A DNA stretch of 64,000 nt from Opitutales bacterium. Its GTDB lineage: Bacteria; Verrucomicrobiota; Verrucomicrobiia; Opitutales; JAJFLR01. The notes beneath the pieces are model-generated. The model saw only the letters and a list, made by a program, of their open reading frames with translations, made no database searches and had not been told where the DNA came from. The position numbers were made by a program, and so were the translations under genes. The DNA lies in assembly GCA_021772565.1 (NCBI GenBank), contig JAJFLR010000110.1, positions 1-64,000 of the forward strand, given 5' to 3'. This document shows positions 27,246 to 35,131 of the stretch, piece by piece; position 1 is the stretch's first letter; each line of letters starts with the position of its first letter.

Positions 27246-28313
27246 CTAATATAAATCAGGATAGCTTCCCAACCATTTTATGTAGGGACAATTTTTTTCC
27301 AGATCCTTAATGGCATCTTGAATTGATTGATCGTCTATATGACCAATTACATCGACAAAAAAATAGTAGTCCCACAATTTTTGCCTGCTGGGTCTTGATT
27401 CGATTTTGCATAAATTAATTCCCCGATCACTGAAAGTTTTGAGTGCTTTCAACAAAGCACCCACTTCATCCTTCAGTGAAAAAACAAAACTGGATTTATC
27501 TTTGCCATTACCCAAAGCCCCGGAAGAACTTTTCCCGATAACTAAAAAACGCGTTATATTTTCAACTTTATCCTGAATATTTTTTGCCACAATCGGAACA
27601 TCATTTAATTCAGCAGCTATAGATCCGGCTATTGCCGCTATTTCTGGATTTTCTTTGGCAAACAAAACTGCCTTGGAAGTACTGGCGCACTCGACTACTT
27701 CTGCATTGGGAAGATTTTTACTCAACCAATTCCGACATTGTCCCAATGCATTATCTTTTGAATGCACTTCCGTAATATTATTTAAATCTGATTGTGAAAT
27801 TAAACAATGTGAGATTTTTAAATAAACTTGGGAAACAATTTTTAATTCAGTTTCAGCAAGCATATCAAGTGAATGTGAAACAACTCCCTCAGTTGAATTT
27901 TCAACAGGAATAACACCATAATCAGCATCTCCACGCAAGACTGAGGAAAACACATCCGGAATTGTTCCGGCTGGAGTAGACTGAATACTTGAACCAAATT
28001 TTTGGAGGGCGGCTTGATGTGTGTAAGTTGCTTCCGGCCCAAGATATGCAATATTTAATTTTTTTTGTAAATTAATCGATGCAGAAATTATCTGCCTATA
28101 AATAGCACGTATAGCTTTTTCATCCAACGGCCCTTTACTAAGTGATACTAATCGCTGAAAAACTTCCTCTTCCCTACTCGGCACAAAAATATTTTCACCC
28201 GAATCAACTTTAATTTTCCCAATCTCACTGGCAAGGATTACCCGTTCATTCAATTTTTCAATAATACCTTGATCGATATCATCAATTTGCAGCCGAAGTT
28301 TTTCAATATTCAT
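27246..28313 (-). CDS. pheA: bifunctional chorismate mutase/prephenate dehydratase (P-protein)
   Basis: 355 residues. Residues 1-90 are an AroQ-type chorismate mutase (L-R-x-x-I-D-D-I-D, R...K...E-x-x-V). Residues of about 95-270 are prephenate dehydratase ('I-A-Y-L-G-P-E-A-T-Y-T', 'V-E-N-S-T-E-G', and the catalytic N-I-T-R-F-L-V-I-G). The C-terminal ACT domain contains the Phe-binding I-E-S-R-P motif. It converts chorismate to phenylpyruvate and should be inhibited by phenylalanine. It follows scpB by 55 bases on the same strand and is convergent with rng. Confidence 0.95.
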   Translation of the reverse strand: MNIEKLRLQIDDIDQGIIEKLNERVILASEIGKIKVDSGENIFVPSREEEVFQRLVSLSKGPLDEKAIRAIYRQIISASINLQKKLNIAYLGPEATYTHQAALQKFGSSIQSTPAGTIPDVFSSVLRGDADYGVIPVENSTEGVVSHSLDMLAETELKIVSQVYLKISHCLISQSDLNNITEVHSKDNALGQCRNWLSKNLPNAEVVECASTSKAVLFAKENPEIAAIAGSIAAELNDVPIVAKNIQDKVENITRFLVIGKSSSGALGNGKDKSSFVFSLKDEVGALLKALKTFSDRGINLCKIESRPSRQKLWDYYFFVDVIGHIDDQSIQDAIKDLEKNCPYIKWLGSYPDLY

Positions 28314-28368
28314 TATAAATTATCAATTAAAAATATGTCGCAAATCAAACAGGTAATAATTTTCAATT

Positions 28369-29115
28369 TCATTCTTCAAAATTTCCGTCTTCCTCAGGCA
28401 ACCCCACTTCTGAATCACTCACTTCAATTTCTTTTTTTGAAGCATTCTGAATTAATTCAGTTAGTTGGTTGGGAGCCAATACATCAGATGCAGGTAATTC
28501 GTCAGTCGACTTAATACCGCAGTAATCAAGAAATTTATCAGTCGTACTAAATTGCGTTGGCCTACCGGGTAACTCAGCGCGCCCTGATACATAAATAAAT
28601 TCATGTTCCAATAATTTAGTTACAGCACTATCAGAAGAGACCCCTCGTATTGATTCTATTTCAGCTCGGGTGACCGGTTGCCTGTAGCCAATAATAGCTA
28701 ACGTTTCCATTACAACCTGACTGAGTTTTTGAGGTTTTGGCTCATCTCGCAATAGCCTTACCCAAACAGCATAGTCTGGTTTTAATACCATTTTATAACC
28801 ATTCACGCCCTCATCAATTAGAAAAACATCATTCTGACTCGTAACATCAATTGATAATTCTTCCATTGCATTTCGGATTTGCGATGCCGTTAACATTGTT
28901 GGAACCAAACTATCAGAATTATTATTTTCATCCGAAATGTCGTTTGTCGATTCCATCCTGTCTTTTAATATAGGATTAATTTCCTCCGATCTGTCCTGTA
29001 GGTGATAGCGTTCAATAACCTTTTGAATATCACGAATCGATATCGGCTCGGTTGTTGAAAAGAGTAATGATTTTAAAAAATTTTTTATTTCAAAGGATGA
29101 ACTTAAACTAACCAT
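28369..29115 (-). CDS. scpB: segregation and condensation protein ScpB
   Basis: 248 residues. Two winged-helix domains are visible: the first begins at 'I-K-N-F-L-K-S-L-L-F-S-T-T-E-P-I', and the core family segment 'L-S-Q-V-V-M-E-T-L-A-I-I-G-Y-R-Q-P-V-T' is near the middle, followed by 'I-R-G-V-S-S-D-S-A-V-T-K-L-L'. ScpB forms a condensin complex with ScpA and SMC (not in this window). It carries an extra insert of about 40 residues between the two N-terminal helices, rich in Asn/Asp/Ser, and an acidic tail. Confidence 0.92.
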   Translation of the reverse strand: MVSLSSSFEIKNFLKSLLFSTTEPISIRDIQKVIERYHLQDRSEEINPILKDRMESTNDISDENNNSDSLVPTMLTASQIRNAMEELSIDVTSQNDVFLIDEGVNGYKMVLKPDYAVWVRLLRDEPKPQKLSQVVMETLAIIGYRQPVTRAEIESIRGVSSDSAVTKLLEHEFIYVSGRAELPGRPTQFSTTDKFLDYCGIKSTDELPASDVLAPNQLTELIQNASKKEIEVSDSEVGLPEEDGNFEE

Positions 29116-29261
29116 TTCGATAAATAATTCGGATTACAACAATTACTGTTAAAAATTTGGAATGTACTTGATTTAAATAAAATTAATAAGATTAGATATT
29201 GAGATATACCTTTTATAACAGGTAATTAAAGACAAATAACTTTTATTCACATTTACTCACT

Positions 29262-30962
29262 ATGACTAAATCAAAAGATAATGATAATACCAGAGAGCAT
29301 TCTTCAATAATTGTTGACGGTAGTGATCGCTCACCGAGCCGAGCTATGCTGAGAGCTGTCGGATTCAATGATGATGATTTTAAAAAACCTATTGTTGGTG
29401 TCGCATCAACGTGGAGTATGGTCACCCCATGTAACATGCATATCGATGAACTTGCCAGAGAGTCAGCTGCCGGTGTCGATAATGCAAATGGCAAATCGAT
29501 TATTTTTGGCACAATCACCGTATCCGACGGAATTTCTATGGGAACACAAGGCATGCGCTATTCCCTGGTCTCTAGAGAAGTAATTGCAGATTCAATAGAA
29601 ACAGTAGCCGGTGGAGAAGGTTTTGATGGCCTGGTTGCAATTGGTGGATGTGATAAAAATATGCCCGGTTGCATGATTGCTATTGCTCGTCTTAATCGTC
29701 CAGCTGTTTTTGTTTATGGAGGAACAATTTTACCCGGATTCCACAATGAAAAACCGATCGACGTTGTCTCAGTATTTGAAGCTGTCGGCCAACATGCCCA
29801 GGGAAATATTGATGATGAAGAACTAAAAAAAGTTGAATCGTGTGCAATCCCTGGAGCAGGTTCCTGTAGTGGAATGTACACAGCCAACACTATGGCCTCG
29901 GCAATTGAAGCTTTGGGAATGAGTTTGCCCAACAGTTCTGCTCAACTGGCAATTTCCAAAGACAAACGGCAAGATTGTCGTATGGCAGGTGAAGCTGTTT
30001 TAAATTTGCTCAGTAAAGGAATTCGGCCAAAAGATATCATGACTCGCAAAGCATTTGAAAATGCGATTACCGTTGTCATTGCACTGGGCGGGTCGACAAA
30101 TGCTGTGCTGCATCTTTTAGCAATGGCACACTCTGCGGACGTCGATCTCAAACTCGATGATTTTACAGTTATCGGAAAAAAAGTTCCGGTTCTGTGTGAC
30201 CTGAAGCCCAGTGGTAAATATAACATGAGTCATCTTGTTCGAATCGGTGGTATTAGGCCGTTGATGAAAATATTATTAGATGAAGGATTACTGCATGGCG
30301 ATTGTTTAACCGTAACCGGAAAAACAATAGCTGAAAATTTAGCAAATGTTACCCCATACCCATCCGATCAGGATATCGTTATGCCATTTGATAAACCGAT
30401 TAAACCGGACAGTCATCTTTGTGTTCTCTACGGAAATTTGGCACCGAAAGGTTCGGTTGCAAAAATTACCGGCAAAGAAGGCTTACACTTTAATGGTAAG
30501 GCTATCGTTTTTGAATCTGAAGAAAGGGCACTGAAGGGAATACTTGATAAAACGGTTCAGCCCGGTCACGTTATTGTTATCCGCAACGAAGGCCCAAAAG
30601 GTGGACCTGGAATGCGCGAGATGCTAGCACCGACATCTGCAGTCATGGGACGTGGAATTGGCAAAGAAGTCGCATTGATTACTGACGGAAGATTTTCCGG
30701 CGGCAGTCACGGATTTGTTGTTGGACACATCACACCTGAAGCTAAAACAGGTGGGCCGATAGCGATTATTCAAAACGAAGATTCAATCACAATCGACGCC
30801 GAAAAATCAGAAATAAATTTGGATATTTCAGACGAAGAATTAAAACAACGTTTGACTGAGTGGAAATCAACTCCGCCCAAAGAGACAAGAGGTGTGTTGG
30901 CCAAGTATGCAAAGTTAGTGAATACAGCGTCCGAGGGTGCAGTGACGGATGCGATATTGTAG
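29262..30962 (+). CDS. ilvD: dihydroxy-acid dehydratase
   Basis: 566 residues, normal length. It dehydrates 2,3-dihydroxy-3-methylbutanoate and its homologue in branched-chain amino acid synthesis. Cluster-ligand contexts are seen in [17 protein letters not shown] and [11 protein letters not shown]; the C-terminal [11 protein letters not shown] segment is also diagnostic. It stands alone, divergent from scpB, with a strong terminator hairpin 35 bases beyond its stop. No other ilv genes are here. Confidence 0.96.
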   Translation: MTKSKDNDNTREHSSIIVDGSDRSPSRAMLRAVGFNDDDFKKPIVGVASTWSMVTPCNMHIDELARESAAGVDNANGKSIIFGTITVSDGISMGTQGMRYSLVSREVIADSIETVAGGEGFDGLVAIGGCDKNMPGCMIAIARLNRPAVFVYGGTILPGFHNEKPIDVVSVFEAVGQHAQGNIDDEELKKVESCAIPGAGSCSGMYTANTMASAIEALGMSLPNSSAQLAISKDKRQDCRMAGEAVLNLLSKGIRPKDIMTRKAFENAITVVIALGGSTNAVLHLLAMAHSADVDLKLDDFTVIGKKVPVLCDLKPSGKYNMSHLVRIGGIRPLMKILLDEGLLHGDCLTVTGKTIAENLANVTPYPSDQDIVMPFDKPIKPDSHLCVLYGNLAPKGSVAKITGKEGLHFNGKAIVFESEERALKGILDKTVQPGHVIVIRNEGPKGGPGMREMLAPTSAVMGRGIGKEVALITDGRFSGGSHGFVVGHITPEAKTGGPIAIIQNEDSITIDAEKSEINLDISDEELKQRLTEWKSTPPKETRGVLAKYAKLVNTASEGAVTDAIL

Positions 30963-30996
30963 TTGTAGTAACAAAATGATTATTTTTGCTTTCGAT

Positions 30997-31044
30997 ATAT
31001 TCAGATAATAGGCTTAATTGCCTATTAACTGAATATTAAATTTT
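30997..31044 (+). terminator. intrinsic terminator-like hairpin after ilvD
   Basis: Arms at 30997-31013 and 31020-31036 form a 17-bp stem with one mismatch around the loop TTAATT. A TAAATTTT stretch follows directly. It lies 35 bases after the ilvD stop. Confidence 0.72.
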
Positions 31045-31140
31045 CTGCAAAAACATTAACTTCTATCTGTATACGTTTTTGCTACATCGAAAATCATTAT
31101 ACTGGTATCTTGGATTGACTCAGCGCCATCAATATAACCA

Positions 31141-31160
31141 GTCATTTAAAATTAAATGAC
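31141..31160. repeat. AT-rich inverted repeat
   Basis: GTCATTTAA and TTAAATGAC flank two central bases. It lies about 50 bases beyond the stop of the minus-strand toxin gene and could act as a weak bidirectional stop, but no T-run follows on either side. Confidence 0.35.
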
Positions 31161-31211
31161 AAGCGTGAATAATGAAATAGATTAACTTATATTAATTAAG
31201 AAATAGAAGTT

Positions 31212-31502
31212 TTAACGTTCTCTCCAAAAATACGGTTTTTTGCGTAGTGCAGCTACTGCCTTAATGTATATAGATTGCCCGCTACATTCATACACAATTG
31301 CAAATGGAAAACGGACAAGATTTAGTCTGCGTGATTCATGATAAAATCTTCGGTAGACTCCACTATGCTTAAAGATTTTTTGCAGTGTATTATCATACTC
31401 AATTAAAAATTTCTCACCACAACCCATTTCTTCTTTTTCATAATAACAAACGGCTTCGGCCAGATCCTCTTTTACTTCAGGATGAAACTTTACGTGTATC
31501 AT
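31212..31502 (-). CDS. RelE/ParE-superfamily toxin
   Basis: About 96 residues from the ATG at 31502 (M-I-H-V-K-F-H-P-E-V); an in-frame ATG six codons earlier is possible. The 'A-x-x-Y-Y-E' helix, 'R-R-F-P/Y-H-E...R-F-P-F-A-I-V-Y-E' and the terminal 'A-x-x-x-K-K-P-Y-F-W-R-E-R' are characteristic of the ParE/RelE-like plasmid-stabilisation family. Members cut mRNA on the ribosome or poison gyrase; which applies here is unknown. It overlaps the 3' end of the antitoxin gene upstream (31477-31746), a typical TA arrangement. Confidence 0.82.
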   Translation of the reverse strand: MIHVKFHPEVKEDLAEAVCYYEKEEMGCGEKFLIEYDNTLQKIFKHSGVYRRFYHESRRLNLVRFPFAIVYECSGQSIYIKAVAALRKKPYFWRER

Positions 31503-31746
31503 CGAGTTTTTTACGAGCATAGGCCTTTACTTCTTCAGATGTGATCGTTTCTACAGTTCCTTCGTGTAATTCTTGTGATCGACGATCAATGGTTTCTTTC
31601 CACTCTACATGAATCTTATTACTCTCGTTGGATTCTTGTTCTTTGAAGTTTTCCAAATAGTCAATTACTTGACTCTGCTCTTTGATTGGGAGGTTTTTAA
31701 ATTCTTCTATAACTTCTACAGCTGTCATGTCTATGTAAACTCTCAT
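31477..31746 (-). CDS. antitoxin of the addiction-module component type
   Basis: 89 residues; the second ATG (31728, M-T-A-V-E-V) is an alternative start. An N-terminal helix with 'I-E-E-F-K-N-L-P-I-K-E-Q-S-Q-V-I-D-Y-L' precedes a C-terminal 'R-R-S-Q-E-L-H-E-G...T-S-E-E-V-K-A' segment, which matches the small antitoxin family paired with ParE/RelE toxins. Its 3' end overlaps the toxin gene by at least 26 bases. Confidence 0.75.
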   Translation of the reverse strand: MRVYIDMTAVEVIEEFKNLPIKEQSQVIDYLENFKEQESNESNKIHVEWKETIDRRSQELHEGTVETITSEEVKAYARKKLDDTRKVSS

Positions 31747-31785
31747 ATGTATTTAAATTTTTCAAGCCTAGCTTATCAATATTTC

Positions 31786-32058
31786 TCAATAGAAAATCAT
31801 GGGGAAATTTTTAGTTTGAAACTGGAGTAGAAATAAAAAATAAAATTTGGGATTTCCCGCCTGCTGTTTTTGTATCAATTTGTGAAATGGTTTGAGCAGA
31901 ACTCCAACCATTGTGTCTTCAACTATTTGAAAGTATGTCTGAACTGCAGGAGATGAAACTCCTATTTGATCAGCAATTTTTGAATAATTAATATCCTGCC
32001 CATTCATTTGTGCTGCGACTGACAAAAAACGCAGAAAAAACTCCACCATTCGAAACAA
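31786..32058 (-). pseudogene. remnant of a DUF4143-type AAA ATPase gene
   Basis: This 90-residue frame reads like an internal piece of the archaeal-type AAA ATPase/DUF4143 family: 'F-L-S-V-A-A-Q-M-N-G-Q-D-I-N-Y-S-K-I-A' followed by 'V-S-S-P-A-V-Q-T-Y-F-Q-I-V-E-D-T-M-V-G' and 'G-N-P-K-F-Y-F'. Full members are about 380-450 residues with an N-terminal Walker A domain that is absent here. After K-F-Y-F the expected F-D-x-G continuation is lost, pointing to a frameshift or truncation. It is located between two TA pairs. Confidence 0.7.
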
Positions 32059-32071
32059 ACAAAACAGCAGC

Positions 32072-32099
32072 TTGACGATAGAAAAAAAATTAATATGGT
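32072..32099 (+). promoter_or_regulatory. candidate promoter of the plus-strand RelE-type TA pair
   Basis: TTGACG at 32072-32077 and TATGGT at 32094-32099 are 16 bases apart. Transcription would start seven or eight bases downstream, at or next to the third ATG (32107), implying a leaderless message. The -10 is weak. Confidence 0.4.
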
Positions 32100-32106
32100 T
32101 ATGAAC

Positions 32107-32343
32107 ATGGAAGTATCATTACAACAAGCTTCAGAAGTAGCGTTGTCATTGTCACTGAAAGATCGTGCAGCGTTAGCACATAGCTTAATCGAAAGTCTTG
32201 ATGATGTTATTCCTGATCAGCAAGGCTTAGAAGAAGCTTGGGATAGAGAGATAAAATTGCGCATAGAGCGATTTGAGTCAGGGCACACCACAGATCATGA
32301 TGCCTTTGAAGTAATTGATGAAATAAGAGATAAATACTCGTGA
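32107..32343 (+). CDS. antitoxin of the addiction-module component type
   Basis: 78 residues from the third ATG (32107, M-E-V-S-L-Q); two earlier in-frame ATGs at 32095 and 32101 exist. This start fits the family's usual N-terminus and the candidate promoter just upstream. The body 'L-S-L-K-D-R-A-A-L-A-H-S-L-I-E-S-L' is diagnostic of the small antitoxins partnering RelE/ParE toxins. The stop overlaps the toxin start (GTGA). Confidence 0.8.
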   Translation: MEVSLQQASEVALSLSLKDRAALAHSLIESLDDVIPDQQGLEEAWDREIKLRIERFESGHTTDHDAFEVIDEIRDKYS

Positions 32344-32636
32344 AAAAATTACGTTTGCTCGATGAAGTCAAAATAGAGCTTTGGCAAACAGTAGTTTATT
32401 ATGAGGAGCGTGTTCAAAAACTTGGTATAGATTTTGTATCAGAATTACGCTTAGCTTTAAAAAATATTCGAAAGAATCCTGAAATGTTTTCTGCTCGAAA
32501 ATTTAAAGTACGCCAAATGTTGTTGAGTCGTTTTCCTTATATAGTCCACTATCGAATCGATAAAGATGCAATACGAGTTTATGCAATAGCCCATGTAAAG
32601 CAATATCCATACTATTGGGGTATTCGACTAAAGTAG
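32340..32636 (+). CDS. RelE/ParE-superfamily toxin
   Basis: 98 residues, GTG start overlapping the antitoxin stop by 4 bases. It has the 'V-Y-Y-E-E-R' helix, 'F-V-S-E-L-R-L-A-L-K-N-I-R-K-N-P-E-M-F', 'L-L-S-R-F-P-Y-I-V-H-Y-R-I-D' and an end 'Y-P-Y-Y-W-G-I-R' typical of ParE/RelE-like toxins. It is similar in layout to the minus-strand toxin at 31212, but not a near-identical copy. Confidence 0.85.
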   Translation: MKKLRLLDEVKIELWQTVVYYEERVQKLGIDFVSELRLALKNIRKNPEMFSARKFKVRQMLLSRFPYIVHYRIDKDAIRVYAIAHVKQYPYYWGIRLK

Positions 32637-32988
32637 AACAAACAAATTATAGCAATTGCCATAAATCTTTTCAATTATAAAAAAATAATCATGGATCACC
32701 GCGTCAATCATTCCTCGTGACGACAAAATGGTTGTCATTGCGAGCCCTGTGAATACAGGGCGCGGCAATCTATCTGAATTAAATTGCTCAATTACTGCAT
32801 ACAACTATCAGACTATATATTTTCATTTAAATACGAAAACATTTATGGTAATCACTATATCTTTTTTTTAGACTGTGTTCGTCACTTCACCAAAAAAATT
32901 AGGTTAAAGACAACTTAAGAGTCTGAAGTTTCAAAAAAATAAATGATAAAGATTATTATGTCTTTAATTTATTGCGATTGCTATAATA
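32637..32988. other. 352-base intergenic region with a REP-like palindrome
   Basis: Between two TA pairs. No gene is seen. The only structured part is the palindromic element at 32733-32775 (separate entry); the rest is AT-rich and unremarkable. Confidence 0.5.
32733..32775. repeat. REP-like palindromic element
   Basis: GCCCTGT (32744-32750) and ACAGGGC (32755-32761) form a perfect 7-bp stem with loop GAAT, and ATTGC (32737-32741) pairs with GCAAT (32765-32769) outside it. The 'ttgtcattgcgag...gcggcaatct' frame is, from general knowledge, a widespread bacterial interspersed palindrome. One copy is in this window. Confidence 0.6.
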
Positions 32989-33390
32989 TCACAAAATTTC
33001 GTAATCAATTACATCAAGGTTAGGAATATTTAAAAAGTGTTTGGGATTTCTCGTTATTAAAGGAATATTTTTCTCTAACGCAGAAGCTGATATCCATAAA
33101 TCCGGGTAATCGACTACTTTACCACTACGAGCTAAATCTCCCCATAGATTACAATAAATATTAATCGCTACCTGTGTGAGATATTGAACCTGGAATTCAG
33201 TATAAAATTGTATTAAATCATCGTTTGATACGCCTTGAAATATCGCACCCCTTGAAAATTCCGCCTGTGTAATCCAGGGAACAATTAATGCTGATTCAGC
33301 TAATTTATTTTTTAAGTCAGAGAGCTTTTTAGGTTTTCTTTGATAACGCCAAATATCAATCAGCACTGTAGTATCCGCTATAACTTCCAT
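32989..33390 (-). CDS. vapC: PIN-domain ribonuclease toxin (VapC)
   Basis: 133 residues. Acidic catalytic residues are visible in order: I-A-D-T-T-V-L-I-D, Q-A-E-F-S-R, Y-P-D-L-W-I-S-A-S-A, and T-R-N near the end. PIN toxins cut specific RNAs (tRNA-fMet, rRNA or mRNA). Its start overlaps the antitoxin gene's end by 13 bases. Its closest architecture is the VapC type paired with DUF217-family antitoxins. Confidence 0.85.
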   Translation of the reverse strand: MEVIADTTVLIDIWRYQRKPKKLSDLKNKLAESALIVPWITQAEFSRGAIFQGVSNDDLIQFYTEFQVQYLTQVAINIYCNLWGDLARSGKVVDYPDLWISASALEKNIPLITRNPKHFLNIPNLDVIDYEIL

Positions 33391-33611
33391 GGCTCTGATA
33401 TAGATTGACGCGTTGCATCCAATGCTTTCTCCATATCGTTAATTTTATTTTCAGTTAATTCGGGGAGATGTTTTGCAGCCCGGACAGCTGATTCAAAAGT
33501 TCCCTTTGGAGGAATTAATCGTTCAATTACTTTAGAAAAGGAGTCACGCTTACCTGTTTTCCAACTATTGAGTCGCTCATAGGCAGATTCTGATACTGCA
33601 ATATTTTTCAT
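33378..33611 (-). CDS. vapB: VapB-type antitoxin (DUF217-like)
   Basis: 77 residues from the ATG at 33611 (M-K-N-I-A-V-S); a longer frame would begin with TTG at 33629 and overlap the promoter, so it is rejected. 'A-V-S-E-S-A-Y-E-R-L-N-S-W-K' and 'S-F-S-K-V-I-E-R-L-I-P-P-K-G-T-F' are typical of the short VapB/UPF0330-like antitoxins. It precedes the toxin gene and overlaps it. Confidence 0.82.
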   Translation of the reverse strand: MKNIAVSESAYERLNSWKTGKRDSFSKVIERLIPPKGTFESAVRAAKHLPELTENKINDMEKALDATRQSISEPWKL

Positions 33612-33618
33612 ATATAAC

Positions 33619-33646
33619 ACAATACGCAATCTGTGTCTTGTGTCAA
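33619..33646 (-). promoter_or_regulatory. candidate leaderless promoter of the minus-strand vapBC pair
   Basis: On the minus strand TTGACA (33641-33646) and TATTGT (33619-33624) are 16 bases apart. The predicted transcription start falls at about 33611-33612, which is the A of the vapB ATG or one base before, so the message would lack a leader. Confidence 0.55.
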
Positions 33647-33845
33647 TTAATCATTTTTAATCACAGTCCTCCCACTTTTACCAAATAATTGACCATAACT
33701 GCATAAATCGTCCCACCACAACTCTCTTTTATAAATCTTATTTATTCTGCGACACAACTCTATCTCTTCAGCCAGAGACCCTTTGGCAAAGCCACATAAA
33801 GTTACAATTCAACTTATAATATAAAAATAACTTCAATTCTCAATC

Positions 33846-33874
33846 TTGACAGAACAAAAATTTCATAATATATA
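33846..33874 (+). promoter_or_regulatory. candidate leaderless promoter of the plus-strand antitoxin/PIN pair
   Basis: TTGACA at 33846-33851 is 17 bases from TATATA at 33869-33874. The predicted start is about 33881, the A of the ATG. The -10 lies inside a long palindrome (next entry), so a repressor bound there would block it. Confidence 0.55.
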
Positions 33875-33887
33875 TATATTATGAAAT
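33860..33887. promoter_or_regulatory. 28-bp palindromic operator candidate covering -10 and start codon
   Basis: Positions 33860-33887 are a perfect palindrome: the left half runs from ATTTCATAATATAT and the right half is its reverse complement. It includes the -10 box and the ATG at 33881-33883. Antitoxins commonly autoregulate through palindromes at this place. Confidence 0.6.
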
Positions 33888-34087
33888 CATATATCAGTGC
33901 TACAATTGAAGAAAATCTGGTAAATAAAGCCAAAAAATATTCTAAATCAGAAAATAGATCATTTAGTAATGTTTTAGAACTGGCATTGCTAAAGTTCTTT
34001 GAGCAAAAAAACCAGACATCTATAGTGACATCATCAACCGCTTTTATAGATAAATTTAATCGAGCAGATACATATGAGAGGGATTAA
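33881..34087 (+). CDS. small ribbon-helix-helix-like antitoxin
   Basis: 68 residues. The N-terminal 'Y-I-S-A-T-I-E-E-N-L-V-N-K-A-K-K-Y-S' strand plus helix, then 'R-S-F-S-N-V-L-E-L-A-L-L-K-F', fit the MetJ/Arc DNA-binding fold. The C-terminal 25 residues would wrap the toxin. It overlaps the PIN toxin gene by 14 bases. Its start is inside a palindrome, consistent with autorepression. Confidence 0.78.
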   Translation: MKSYISATIEENLVNKAKKYSKSENRSFSNVLELALLKFFEQKNQTSIVTSSTAFIDKFNRADTYERD

Positions 34088-34514
34088 TGGCAGATGTCTA
34101 GTGGATACAAATATATTAATATATGCCACATTAAGTTCTGATGATCGGTTTAGTATCGCCCAAAATATTTTATTAAAGAGTAAGAAGGCCGATTTATGCA
34201 TATCTGTACAAAACCTCGCCGAAATGTATCCAAATCTTACAGGGCCAAAAATGAAAGTATCTGATGACGCGTCAACTGCTCATGCCAAAATTGAATCAAT
34301 CGCCAGTCTAGATCATTTGACCGTATTTCCAATAACTTTATCAATTATTCAAGAAGCACTGAAAATTTGTAGCCAGTATAATATAACCCGTCAAAATTAT
34401 TTTGATGCACAATTAGCAGCCACAATGCTGATTAATAATATTAGCACAATAATTACAGAAAACGAAAAGGATTTTCGGTTGTATAAAAATATTAAAGTTG
34501 TAAACCCCTTTTGA
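34074..34514 (+). CDS. vapC: PIN-domain ribonuclease toxin
   Basis: 146 residues. The PIN core is visible as L-V-D-T-N-I-L-I-Y-A, Q-N-L-A-E-M-Y, and N-Y-F-D-A-Q-L-A-A-T-M with the expected acidic residues. It forms a pair with the overlapping small antitoxin upstream. It is a distinct PIN subfamily from the toxin at 32989. Confidence 0.86.
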   Translation: MRGINGRCLVDTNILIYATLSSDDRFSIAQNILLKSKKADLCISVQNLAEMYPNLTGPKMKVSDDASTAHAKIESIASLDHLTVFPITLSIIQEALKICSQYNITRQNYFDAQLAATMLINNISTIITENEKDFRLYKNIKVVNPF

Positions 34515-34536
34515 ATTAAACAACGAATCAAAAATT

Positions 34537-35028
34537 CTATAAATATTTCACATGCTCAATTAAACAGACAGCCTGAGCAGCGATTCCTGCACCACGACCA
34601 ATATCTCCTATAGTTTCGTTAGTAGTCGCTTTTATGCCGATGCAGTCAGTTGAGACTTTTAGCGTTTTGCTAATTTCTTCTTTCATCAATTTAATGTACG
34701 GAGCAATCTTTGGCTCTTCGGCAATTATTACACTATCAATATTGATAACAACATAGCCTTTTTTTTCGGCTTCTTCGACTGCAATTTTTAGAATTTCCAT
34801 CGAATCCATACCTTTAATTTTAGGATCTGTGTTTGGGAAGTAATGACCAATATCTGAAAGTCCCGTGGCTCCTAAAATTGAATCGGCAATTGCGTGCAAT
34901 AAACAATCCGCATCAGAGTGACCTTCTAAACCCTTATTGTGCGGAATTTTAACACCACCCAATACTAGATCCAGTCCTTCAACCAAACGATGAATATCAT
35001 ATCCTGTGCCAATGCGATAAGGTAACAT
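34537..35028 (-). CDS. ispF: 2-C-methyl-D-erythritol 2,4-cyclodiphosphate synthase
   Basis: 163 residues, standard length. The metal-binding G-T-G-Y-D-I-H and the G-H-S-D-A-D-C/H-A-I-A-D-S segments are clear, as is the D-I-G-x-x-F-P-N-T-D motif. It makes the cyclic diphosphate in the non-mevalonate isoprenoid pathway. It is probably last in a minus-strand run (ftsK, rodZ-like, ispF), 103 bases after the RodZ-like gene. It closes the TA island on its left. Confidence 0.95.
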   Translation of the reverse strand: MLPYRIGTGYDIHRLVEGLDLVLGGVKIPHNKGLEGHSDADCLLHAIADSILGATGLSDIGHYFPNTDPKIKGMDSMEILKIAVEEAEKKGYVVINIDSVIIAEEPKIAPYIKLMKEEISKTLKVSTDCIGIKATTNETIGDIGRGAGIAAQAVCLIEHVKYL

Positions 35029-35131
35029 TTAGTTTAAAAATTTATAATTTAATTCTAACTAATGCTAGTTAACTGCATTACGGTAATGATGGCAAAGTCT
35101 TTTTTTTGTAAGAGTGCGCTAACTAACAGCA

